A DNA stretch of 16,045 nt, from positions 1-16,045 of the forward strand of contig CAYMTN010000122.1 in NCBI GenBank assembly GCA_964393335.1, written 5' to 3'. The stretch is from CAYMTN01 sp964393335 (GTDB lineage Bacteria > Chloroflexota > Anaerolineae > Aggregatilineales > Aggregatilineaceae). Under the pieces are notes generated by a model. The model saw nothing but the letters and a program-made list of their open reading frames with translations, searched no databases and had not been told where the DNA came from. The translations under genes were made by a program, and so were the position numbers. How positions within the stretch are numbered: position 1 is the stretch's first letter; each line of letters starts with the position of its first letter. This document shows, piece after piece, positions 6,260 to 12,196 of the stretch.

Positions 6260-6298
6260 CACCGCCGGTTATGCGCAATCAGTGCGTATCCGGCGGTG
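6260..6298 (+). repeat. Long imperfect hairpin between the hypothetical gene and def
   Basis: CACCGCCGG (6260-6268) pairs perfectly with CCGGCGGTG (6290-6298), and inside it ATGCGCA (6271-6277) pairs with TGCGTAT (6283-6289) with one G-T pair and a 5-base loop. Together they form a ~16-bp stem interrupted by two bases. It lies 39 bases after the hypothetical gene's stop and before the def promoter. There is no T tract, so it may stabilise a 3' end or act with Rho. Confidence 0.5.
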
Positions 6299-6323
6299 TG
6301 ATAACATGCGCTGTTATCCGCGC

Positions 6324-6352
6324 TTTACGCCCGCATCGGAATTCGCTACAAT
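6324..6352 (+). promoter_or_regulatory. def promoter
   Basis: TTTACG (6324-6329) and TACAAT (6347-6352) are separated by exactly 17 bases. The start would be near 6359, about 40 bases before the def ATG. A perfect dyad CTACAA-tctg-TTGTAG (6346-6361) covers the -10 and start site and could be an operator or a 5'-end hairpin. Confidence 0.6.
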
Positions 6353-6399
6353 CTGTTGTAGATTACACCCCGAGACGATGCTAGAAAGCTGTAGCGACG

Positions 6400-6975
6400 A
6401 TGCCCATTCTCGAAATCATCACACCCCAGAATCCGGTGCTGCGGAAAAAAGCGCGCAGAGTGAGCCAGTTTGATGATCCCAAACTGCAAACGTTAATTGA
6501 CAGCATGGTTGACACGCTGCTGGATGCGCCAGGAGTCGGGCTGGCTGCCCCGCAAGTCGCCGTTAGCCAGCGCGTGATCGTGGTGCGCTTGCCGGATGAC
6601 GAACAATCACAAGAAGAATACGGCGACGACGCCGGAGTGCTGTACATCGTGGTCAACCCGGAAATCGTCCGAGTGTCGCGGGAAATGGTGGATGGCATCG
6701 AAGCATGCCTGTCGATTCCCGGCTATTACGGCTCGGTTGAGCGTCATATAGCCGTGACGGTGCGCGGCCAGGACCGTGAAGGAAAACCGCTGCGCATCAA
6801 AGCACGAGATTGGCTGGCGCGAGTCTTCCAGCACGAGATCGATCATCTGGATGGCGTCCTGTTTATTGATCGCGCCACTGAGATGTGGCGCACGGTGCCC
6901 GGCGACGGCGAAGCGCTGGTTCCCGATCCATTGGAGGGATTAGTCGAGCTGGAAGAGGTCGAACGCGAGGACTGA
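6400..6975 (+). CDS. def: Peptide deformylase
   Basis: This metalloenzyme removes the formyl group from the N-terminal Met of new proteins at the ribosome. All three motifs are present: GVGLAAPQ (45-52), EACLS (101-105; usually EGCLS) and QHEIDHLDG (144-152). The metal ligands are Cys103, His145 and His149, and the catalytic Glu is Glu146. The start MPILEIITPQNPVLRKKARRV is typical, although no strong ribosome site precedes the ATG. The protein has 191 aa, somewhat longer than the ~170-aa core: an insert DDEQSQEEYGDDAG (66-79) precedes the second motif, and an acidic tail (LEGLVELEEVERED) ends it. It is monocistronic, bounded by its own promoter and a strong intrinsic terminator at 7006-7045. 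No fmt gene follows, unlike many bacteria. Confidence 0.97.
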   Translation: MPILEIITPQNPVLRKKARRVSQFDDPKLQTLIDSMVDTLLDAPGVGLAAPQVAVSQRVIVVRLPDDEQSQEEYGDDAGVLYIVVNPEIVRVSREMVDGIEACLSIPGYYGSVERHIAVTVRGQDREGKPLRIKARDWLARVFQHEIDHLDGVLFIDRATEMWRTVPGDGEALVPDPLEGLVELEEVERED

Positions 6976-7005
6976 CCCGGCCTTTTTTCGAGGTTATGCC
7001 GTTTC

Positions 7006-7045
7006 AACGTTCTGGTGAGATGACCTGCCAGGACGTTTTTCTTTT
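7006..7045 (+). terminator. Intrinsic terminator of def
   Basis: AACGTTCTGG (7006-7015) pairs with CCAGGACGTT (7028-7037) over 10 bp with one G-T pair and a 12-base loop. The tail TTTTTCTTTT (7036-7045) follows. The next promoter's -35 begins two bases later. Confidence 0.85.
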
Positions 7046-7046
7046 G

Positions 7047-7075
7047 TTGTCGGTAGAACAAAGGTTCGGTATACT
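7047..7075 (+). promoter_or_regulatory. Promoter of the radical SAM gene
   Basis: TTGTCG (7047-7052) and TATACT (7070-7075) are spaced by 17 bases. The start is near 7082, giving a leader of under 30 bases to the ATG at 7109. It abuts the def terminator. Confidence 0.65.
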
Positions 7076-7108
7076 TGAGAGTAGATGCCGGGATAGTGAG
7101 AGTCAACT

Positions 7109-8254
7109 ATGGACGGGCACGATCTGCTTGAAACGATGCGCGGTGCTACGCAATTTGAGTCGGTCGGTGATGCGCCTCAAAAAGAGCGCCCCGCGCCTAC
7201 GGCGGGTGTTCCGCGCGATTTGAGCGATTGCATCACGCACGTTGTCGCGGGAAACCGTAAAATGCCGGTGTTGAAGACGATGAACACGACGGCGTGCGAG
7301 CGTGACTGTTTTTACTGCCCATTCAGAGCCGGGCGCTCCGCCATGCGGCGGGTCACTGTGTCGCCGGATGAAATGGCGCAGGGTTTCATGGCGCTGTACC
7401 GGGCCGGTGCGGTTGAGGGGTTGTTTTTGTCGTCTGGCGTGATTCGCGGCGGCGTGACTAGCCAGGATACGATCCTGGAAACCGGTGCGATTCTGCGCGA
7501 AAAATACGGATTTGGGGGGTATGTACACCTCAAGATCATGCCGGGCGCGGAACGCGATCAGGTCCAGCGGGCGATGGAGTTGGCCGACCGCGTGTCGATC
7601 AACCTGGAAGCGCCCAACGCGCATCGCCTGGGCGTTATCGCTCCTGGCAAAGGCTTTGATGACGAACTGCTGAAGCGCTTGCAGTGGGTCGAAGAGCTGC
7701 GCCAGCAGAGCGACGGGCGGCTGCGCGCCAGCAGCACAACCGAGTTTGTGGTTGGCCCGGCGGGCGAGCCGGACGTGGAAATTCTGAGCACGACGGAGTA
7801 CCTGCACCGGCAGTTGAACCTGGCGCGGGTATATTTTTCGGCCTTTAACCCGATCGTGGAAACGCCGCTGGACAATTACCCGGCCACCGACGACACGCGC
7901 CGCATTCGGCTCTATCAGGCCAGTTTTCTGCTGCGCGATTACGATTTTGAGGTCGAAGAACTGCCATTTGAGGGTGGCGGAAACCTGCCGCAGGATACTG
8001 ACCCGAAACGCGCCTGGGCTGATTTACACCTGACCCACGCGCCGGTTGAGTTGAATGTCGCGTCACGGCGTGACCTGATGCGTGTTCCCGGCGTCGGGGC
8101 GACCGGCGCCGCGCGGATCATGGCCGCCCGGCGGCGGGGCAGGCTGCACAGCCTGGATGATCTGCGGGTCATCGGTGTGGCGAACGGACAGCGCCTGGCC
8201 CCCTACGTGCTGCTGGATGGCCGCCGTCCGGTGCGGCAGCCGCGCCTCTTCTAA
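7109..8254 (+). CDS. Radical SAM protein with C-terminal helix-hairpin-helix (putative DNA modification/repair type)
   Basis: 381 aa. The cluster-binding triad is C63-x3-C67-x2-C70 in TACERDCFYCPFRAG, the standard CxxxCxxC spacing for the S-adenosylmethionine [4Fe-4S] cluster. It is followed by GLFLSSGVIRGG (104-115), GGYVHLKIMPGAE (136-148), ADRVSINLEAPN (159-170), VVGPAGEPDVEIL, and VYFSAFNPI. This order matches the family annotated as putative DNA modification/repair radical SAM protein (TIGR03916-like), whose members often sit beside a uracil-DNA-glycosylase-like gene. Residues ~318-356 form a helix-hairpin-helix DNA-binding motif (LMRVPGVGATGAARIMAARR), as in that family. The substrate is unknown. 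No glycosylase partner is next to it here. The gene has its own promoter and terminator; the ribosome site is weak (GAGAG). Confidence 0.88.
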   Translation: MDGHDLLETMRGATQFESVGDAPQKERPAPTAGVPRDLSDCITHVVAGNRKMPVLKTMNTTACERDCFYCPFRAGRSAMRRVTVSPDEMAQGFMALYRAGAVEGLFLSSGVIRGGVTSQDTILETGAILREKYGFGGYVHLKIMPGAERDQVQRAMELADRVSINLEAPNAHRLGVIAPGKGFDDELLKRLQWVEELRQQSDGRLRASSTTEFVVGPAGEPDVEILSTTEYLHRQLNLARVYFSAFNPIVETPLDNYPATDDTRRIRLYQASFLLRDYDFEVEELPFEGGGNLPQDTDPKRAWADLHLTHAPVELNVASRRDLMRVPGVGATGAARIMAARRRGRLHSLDDLRVIGVANGQRLAPYVLLDGRRPVRQPRLF

Positions 8255-8285
8255 TGTCGTGATCACCGTCAGGTCCACATTGCAG

Positions 8286-8312
8286 AGTCTGGCACTGTGC
8301 CGGGCTTTTTTT
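8286..8312 (+). terminator. Intrinsic terminator of the radical SAM gene
   Basis: AGTCTGGCAC (8286-8295) pairs with GTGCCGGGCT (8297-8306) with two G-T pairs and a tight loop, followed by seven T residues (8306-8312). It is placed 32 bases after the stop codon and 6 bases before the next -35. Confidence 0.8.
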
Positions 8313-8318
8313 GCGCGC

Positions 8319-8346
8319 TTGCACGGTATTCCGCACGGGGTACAAT
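8319..8346 (+). promoter_or_regulatory. Promoter of the GT39-like glycosyltransferase gene
   Basis: TTGCAC (8319-8324) and TACAAT (8341-8346) are spaced by 16 bases, with the start near 8353. This rules against an in-frame TTG at 8311, which lies upstream of the start of transcription, and favours ATG 8386. Confidence 0.65.
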
Positions 8347-8385
8347 CGCCCGGCAAAGGTGACAAAAAGCGATAAAGACGACGTG

Positions 8386-10257
8386 ATGACCGGTTCTCAA
8401 GTTTCGCGGCACGGGGCACGCTGGCTGCTGCTGGTGCTGATTCTGCTGCTGGGCTGGACGCTGCGCACGCATGATCTGGAAGATCGCAGCCTGTGGGCTG
8501 ACGAAGGGTGGACCATGCTGTTGAGCGAAGGTCTGGGCTTGGGCGAAATAACGCGCACAATGGCCGCTGACCAGCACCCGCCGCTGTTTTTCGTGCTGTT
8601 CCGGGGATGGCGTGATGTGGCGGGCGATACCGAATTTGCCGCGCGGTATTTCAGTGTTTTGATCGGCATGGCGGCGGTGGCCGGGGTATACCAGCTTGGC
8701 CGGTCGTTGTTTTCGGATGAGGTTGGCATGTTGGCCGCGCTGCTGCTGGCGCTGGCCGATCTCCACATCGACCTGTCGCAAGAAGTGCGGCATTACAGTC
8801 TGTTGGCGACGCTCGCCGTTTTCTCCAGCCTGTTTTACGTGCGTTGGTACCGGCACCGGACGCGGGCCAACCGGATCGGGTACGTGCTTGCGTCGATTGC
8901 GCTGCTATATACGCATTATCTCGGCGGGTACGTCCTGCTGGCGCAGTTGGTGCATATGCTGTTGGCGGTACGTCCCTGGCGGCGGTTAGGGGAGGCGCTG
9001 TTTCTGTTTGGCGCGATCTGCCTGGGGTTCCTGCCCTGGCTGCCGGTCGTGATCGATCAGAACAGCGTGCGCTGGGATAACCCGCTGTATTACCAGAACG
9101 CGCTGCCCAACAGCCTTGAAACGTACCGCGCGGTGCGTACGGCCCTTTTCGGCCACTATTTCGTGCTGCTGGCCGGGCTGGCGCTGTTGGGACTGGTCTA
9201 TGTCACGTACCGGGGCGAACAACCGGATACATCCGCACGCGTGCGGGTGCGTCCTGTCTGGCCGATGCTGTTTCTGCTGGTCTGGTTTGGGTTGATGGTT
9301 GGGCTGACGGTCGTGATCAATGAGCGCCGCCAGTTTTTGACCGTGCGCAATTTCATCATCGTGGTGCCGCCGGTTATCGTGTTGGCGGCGCACGGACTCG
9401 GTAACCTGGAGCGCACGGCGCGCCTATTCATGGCCAGTATGCTGGTCGTGATCGGCCTGACGACGGTTGATGCCCGGCGTCACTACCCGGATTGGCGCGC
9501 GGTTACGCGCAACATCACGGCGAATCATCTGGATAACGAGCCGGTTTTGATGGACGTGTGGGTCGGTGATTTCCCCGTGCGTTATTACATCGATCGGCAG
9601 ATGGGCAAACAGACGCCGCGCGTGTCGTTGCGCGAATGGCGTGACGAGTACAAAACGCTGTTCCTGCCGCACCTGCTTGATTACTTGCAGCACATTGATG
9701 CGTTCTGGCTGGTCTATTGGGGCGATGCGCCGATGGACGAATACGGCAGTTTGATTTCCCAGGCCGGGTTCCAGCAAACGGCTGCGCTGTCGGTTGACCA
9801 TCTCGGCACCGCCCTGTACAGCTTTCGATACGACAAACTGACCGGCGACGTGGTGGCGACGTTTGGCGATTTGTTTGCGCTGCGGAAATTCGATGCGCCG
9901 CATACGGCGCAGCCGGGCGATACGGTGCCCGTTGCGCTGTGGTGGACCGCCGAGCAGGTGCCGCCGCTGGATTACAGCGTATCGGTGTTTGTGCTGGATG
10001 CCGCCGGGAATCTGGTGGCGCAGCACGATGGCCCGCCGCTGGCCGGTCGCTCACCGACCAGCGCGTGGCTGCCGGGTGAGCTGAAATTCGATACGCACAC
10101 GCTGCGGCTGCCACCAACATTACCGCCGGGGCGTTACCGGATCGGCGTGAAAGTGTACTGGTACGGGGATCAACAGCCGCTGCCCGTGCAAATGGACGGT
10201 CAGGCTGACGGTGATTCTGCCATTCTGGGGACTGTGGACGTGCAGGCTTCCCCATAA
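8386..10257 (+). CDS. GT39/PMT-like membrane glycosyltransferase
   Basis: 623 aa from ATG 8386 (a GTG lies directly before it). The N-terminal ~400 residues hold about ten or more hydrophobic segments (e.g. ARWLLLVLILLLGW at 11-24, several Leu-rich stretches, and FLPWLPVVI). The first loop has LEDRSLWADEGWTM (31-44); the Asp-Glu pair (D39, E40) is the catalytic-type acidic motif of GT-C enzymes such as protein O-mannosyltransferase and ArnT. ADQHPPLFFVLF after the next helix is also typical of the family. Such enzymes move a sugar from a polyprenyl-phosphate carrier to a protein or lipid outside the membrane; donor and acceptor cannot be told. The C-terminal ~200 residues are soluble, ending in a beta-sandwich-like region (VPVALWWTAEQVPPLDYSVS, later GRYRIGVKVYWYG). 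It is a single-gene unit. No clear ribosome site precedes either start. Confidence 0.85.
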   Translation: MTGSQVSRHGARWLLLVLILLLGWTLRTHDLEDRSLWADEGWTMLLSEGLGLGEITRTMAADQHPPLFFVLFRGWRDVAGDTEFAARYFSVLIGMAAVAGVYQLGRSLFSDEVGMLAALLLALADLHIDLSQEVRHYSLLATLAVFSSLFYVRWYRHRTRANRIGYVLASIALLYTHYLGGYVLLAQLVHMLLAVRPWRRLGEALFLFGAICLGFLPWLPVVIDQNSVRWDNPLYYQNALPNSLETYRAVRTALFGHYFVLLAGLALLGLVYVTYRGEQPDTSARVRVRPVWPMLFLLVWFGLMVGLTVVINERRQFLTVRNFIIVVPPVIVLAAHGLGNLERTARLFMASMLVVIGLTTVDARRHYPDWRAVTRNITANHLDNEPVLMDVWVGDFPVRYYIDRQMGKQTPRVSLREWRDEYKTLFLPHLLDYLQHIDAFWLVYWGDAPMDEYGSLISQAGFQQTAALSVDHLGTALYSFRYDKLTGDVVATFGDLFALRKFDAPHTAQPGDTVPVALWWTAEQVPPLDYSVSVFVLDAAGNLVAQHDGPPLAGRSPTSAWLPGELKFDTHTLRLPPTLPPGRYRIGVKVYWYGDQQPLPVQMDGQADGDSAILGTVDVQASP

Positions 10258-10281
10258 AAAGAAAGGACCGCTTGGCGGTCC
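10256..10281 (-). terminator. Intrinsic terminator, minus strand
   Basis: GGACCGC-TTG-GCGGTCC (10265-10281) is a perfect 7-bp hairpin. On the minus strand it is followed by TTTCTTTTT (10264 to 10256), making a good intrinsic terminator. On the plus strand no T run follows, so it would serve the glycosyltransferase gene poorly. It ends either the minus-strand response-regulator operon (stop at 10514) or a separate small RNA. Confidence 0.8.
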
Positions 10282-10364
10282 CTACATTTGAGCTGGACGG
10301 GGTGGGGAAGAGATGCTCTAGGGTAAGCGGGATTTGGGCCGGGAGCATATCCACCTCAAATGTA
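10256..10364 (-). ncRNA. Candidate small structured RNA
   Basis: No protein gene fits 10258-10513. On the minus strand, TACATTTGAG (10364 to 10355) pairs perfectly with CTCAAATGTA (10292 to 10283). Nested inside are GTGG with CCAC and ATGCTC (10347 to 10342) with GAGCAT (10318 to 10313). The outer stem ends one base before the terminator hairpin. A TATACT -10 element at 10375 to 10370 would start transcription at about 10363, the first bases of the outer stem. No -35 hexamer is seen, which weakens the promoter. The RNA would be about 108 nt and matches no class that I know. It could also be the 3' untranslated region of the response-regulator message. Confidence 0.45.
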
Positions 10365-10460
10365 CTCACAGTATAGCGCCCTAGCGTTACGCTCTATATT
10401 ACTAACCAAAAATTCCTTTGAAACCGGGTGCAGCTGATTCATGGCGCGATTTCTATAGTT

Positions 10461-10488
10461 GAAACGGCGGTGTGCCGAAGTGCGTTTC
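10461..10488. repeat. Inverted repeat downstream of the CheY-like gene
   Basis: GAAACG (10461-10466) and CGTTTC (10483-10488) are complementary, with CGGC and GCCG pairing inside. It lies 26 bases beyond the CheY-like stop (minus sense). There is no T tract. It may be a 3'-end stem-loop. A short palindrome AGCGT-T-ACGCT is also seen at 10383-10393. Confidence 0.3.
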
Positions 10489-10513
10489 CATGAGAAACAG
10501 TGTATGCGGTTGG

Positions 10514-10879
10514 TTATCGCTCTAACATGGCTTCGACGCGCTCCAAAAGCAGCCGGGGCGAAAATGGCTTGATGATATAATCATCTGCGCCCGCCTGAAG
10601 TCCTGCCTCGACATCAATCTGCTGGCCGCGCGCCGAGATCAGAATCACTGGCGGGGCGTCATCCCCAAAGGCATGCTTCACTTCCTCGCAGATTTCCAAT
10701 CCTTCGCGGCCCGGCAGCATGATATCCAGCAGGAGCAGGTCGGGTTTTTCATCCAGGGCGATTTGCAGGGCCTTATTCCCGTCCCCAGTCGGGAGCACGG
10801 TGTATCCGGCAGACTCCAGTTTGCGCTGGATCAGCAATAGGATGTGCAGTTCGTCTTCAGCGACCAGGATACGGCTCAT
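10514..10879 (-). CDS. Single-domain (CheY-like) response regulator
   Basis: A 121-aa receiver domain with nothing attached. The acidic pocket is E8-D9-E10 (LVAEDE), the phosphoacceptor is D52 (LLLDIMLPG), and the switch residues are S82 (ILISARG) and K104 (YIIKPF). All needed residues are present, so it should accept phosphate. With no output domain it must act by protein contact, as a relay or a diguanylate/kinase modulator; the target is unknown. It is third in a minus-strand operon behind an OmpR-type regulator and a small unknown protein, 50 bases after the latter. GAGGGG lies about 5 bases before the ATG at 10879. No histidine kinase is in the operon. Confidence 0.93.
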   Translation of the reverse strand: MSRILVAEDELHILLLIQRKLESAGYTVLPTGDGNKALQIALDEKPDLLLLDIMLPGREGLEICEEVKHAFGDDAPPVILISARGQQIDVEAGLQAGADDYIIKPFSPRLLLERVEAMLER

Positions 10880-10929
10880 TCAAACCCCTCACGTCTATTC
10901 CCAGGCATCTGGAGCATCCATAGAACCGG

Positions 10930-11292
10930 CTATCGATAATTCGCACAGGCGGCGATGATGGGTGCAAAATAGGACAACTGCGCTGCGGCTACCATGCTGT
11001 CGGCGGACGGCGGCAGGACCGCGTACAAATCCGCCACGTAACGACTCTCGGCCAAAAGCGGCATCATGACCAGCCGCGAACCATCCGGCGGCGCATCGTC
11101 GGGCTGGCATACGACCACGTCGATCACGTGCATGTGTTCGCTCAAGACATGCGACAGTTCTTCAGGTGAATGCCCGTCCTCCGCCATTTGTTCTAAGGTG
11201 CGGAACATTTGTGCGTCGTGTTGGGTAATCATATCAGGAAGTGGCCGGATCGAAAAGTGCCCCATAATATCTCGTTGCGAATGGTATGTCAC
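10930..11292 (-). CDS. Hypothetical protein between two response regulators
   Basis: About 120 aa, unrecognised. It is predicted soluble, with a helical N-terminal half rich in His, Met and Glu (MFRTLEQMAEDGHSPEELSH, then VLSEHMHVIDVVVC). The second half (RLVMMPLLAESRYVADLYAV, then LPP, then SMVAAAQLSYFAPIIAACAN) resembles part of a GAF- or roadblock-like regulatory fold; this is a weak impression, not an assignment. The GTG at 11292 overlaps the stop codon of the preceding response regulator (GTGA, 4 bases), the usual sign of translational coupling. An internal ATG at 11265 is an alternative start. Its position in the operon suggests a partner or input protein for the two regulators. Confidence 0.7.
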   Translation of the reverse strand: MTYHSQRDIMGHFSIRPLPDMITQHDAQMFRTLEQMAEDGHSPEELSHVLSEHMHVIDVVVCQPDDAPPDGSRLVMMPLLAESRYVADLYAVLPPSADSMVAAAQLSYFAPIIAACANYR

Positions 11293-12038
11293 GTCTGCCG
11301 CAACAGCGAGTCGGGGTCATGCGCCAGCAGATACGATTTCTCAGGTTTGATCACGAACTGGTAACCGACTCCGCGCATGGTCTGAATATAGCGGGGGTGG
11401 CGGTAGTCCGGCTCGAGTTTGCGGCGCAGGCGATGCATGTGGACGCGCANNNNNNNNNNCTCTTCCAGGGGCCACACCCGCGCGAGCAGCGTATCGGACG
11501 CCACAACTGACCCGGCATTGCGGGTCAGAATATGCAGCAGGTTCGCTTCCGTTGGTGTCAGCATGATCGTGCGGTCCCCTGCGATCAGGCGGCTGTTACC
11601 GAAATCAATAGACAGCCAATCGTCAACCGTGATGATCGGTGATTGGACGTATTCAAAGTTCGCCATCCGGCTCAACAGGCGCTGCACACGCGCCACCAGT
11701 TCGCGGATGTCGAATGGTTTGGTGATGTAATCGTCCGCATAGTGTGTGATGCCTTTGACGATTGTGTCTGTTTCATTCTGCTTGGAGATGAATATAATCG
11801 GCACGTCGCCCAGAGCCTTCAGGCGTTCGCTGAGATCAAAGCCGTGCATGCTGGGCAGCCACAGATCGATCAGCGCCAGGTGAGGCAGTCCACAGTCGTG
11901 GATGTGCCGCAGCAAGGGCGGACCGTCGAAAAAGACCGTAACCTGATACCCCTTATCGACGAGAGCATCTTTTACGAGCAGCGCTAATGCCTGATCGTCA
12001 TCCACGATCACAAGGCGTTTCTCATCACTTGTCCACAT
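11289..12038 (-). CDS. OmpR/PhoB-family response regulator (interrupted by an assembly gap)
   Basis: About 250 aa. The receiver domain is residues 8-122: D13-D14-D15 (IVDDDQ), phosphoacceptor D58 (LALIDLWLP), S85 (IFISK) and K107 (YITKPFD). The winged helix is residues ~137-235: LTPTEANLLHILTRNAGSVV (160-179), then LARVWPLEE, the gap, RVHMHRLRRKLEPD and the wing QTMRGVGYQF. A run of ten Ns (11450-11459) hides residues 194-197. Frame is kept across it. The tail (PEKSYLLAHDPDSLLRQT) extends about 18 residues past the domain. The ATG at 12038 has AAAGGA about 11 bases upstream. It is first of three coupled genes and divergent from the PBP1A gene, whose upstream region it may control; that is inference. 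No cognate kinase is adjacent. Confidence 0.92.
   Translation of the reverse strand: MWTSDEKRLVIVDDDQALALLVKDALVDKGYQVTVFFDGPPLLRHIHDCGLPHLALIDLWLPSMHGFDLSERLKALGDVPIIFISKQNETDTIVKGITHYADDYITKPFDIRELVARVQRLLSRMANFEYVQSPIITVDDWLSIDFGNSRLIAGDRTIMLTPTEANLLHILTRNAGSVVASDTLLARVWPLEEXXXXRVHMHRLRRKLEPDYRHPRYIQTMRGVGYQFVIKPEKSYLLAHDPDSLLRQT
11450..11459. other. Assembly gap (ten Ns)
   Basis: Ten undetermined bases in the DNA-binding domain of the OmpR-type regulator. The length is a round number and keeps the frame, but comparison with the winged helix of the FHA regulator in this window suggests that about nine further bases are missing. Confidence 0.95.
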
Positions 12039-12102
12039 GACGCAAGCTGTCCTTTCCCCGTTGACAGCACGCAGAATCCCAGCGATTCCGCGAAGCCCGA
12101 AT

Positions 12103-12132
12103 TTGCTGGGCGTGCTCGGCCCGTGCTATGAT
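12103..12132 (+). promoter_or_regulatory. Candidate promoter of the PBP1A gene
   Basis: TTGCTG (12103-12108) and TATGAT (12127-12132) are spaced by 18 bases, and the -10 has an extended TG (GTGCTATGAT). The start near 12139 gives a leader of about 58 bases. The intergenic region (12039-12196) is shared with the divergent response-regulator operon. Confidence 0.5.
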
Positions 12133-12196
12133 ACCCTTTGGTTCAATCGGTGATAAAATTACCTACCCAGTGTAACACATTCTATTCTTAAGGGAT

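Noticed and set aside
7103..7807. 234-aa minus-strand frame opposite the radical SAM gene
   Set aside because: The composition is Arg/His/Gln-rich without motifs, and the plus-strand gene carries a full Cys triad and family motifs.
8311..8385. Longer glycosyltransferase start at TTG 8311
   Set aside because: It lies upstream of the predicted start of transcription and overlaps the previous terminator; ATG 8386 directly precedes the first membrane helix.
9424..10369. Two overlapping minus-strand frames (200 and 284 aa) opposite the glycosyltransferase
   Set aside because: Both are low-complexity Arg/Pro/Ala-rich antisense frames without a ribosome site; the longer one also crosses the terminator.
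12061..12066. Perfect TTGACA in the region between the divergent genes
   Set aside because: The sequence 16-18 bases downstream (GATTCC) is not a -10 element, and on the other strand it is not positioned for the response regulator.
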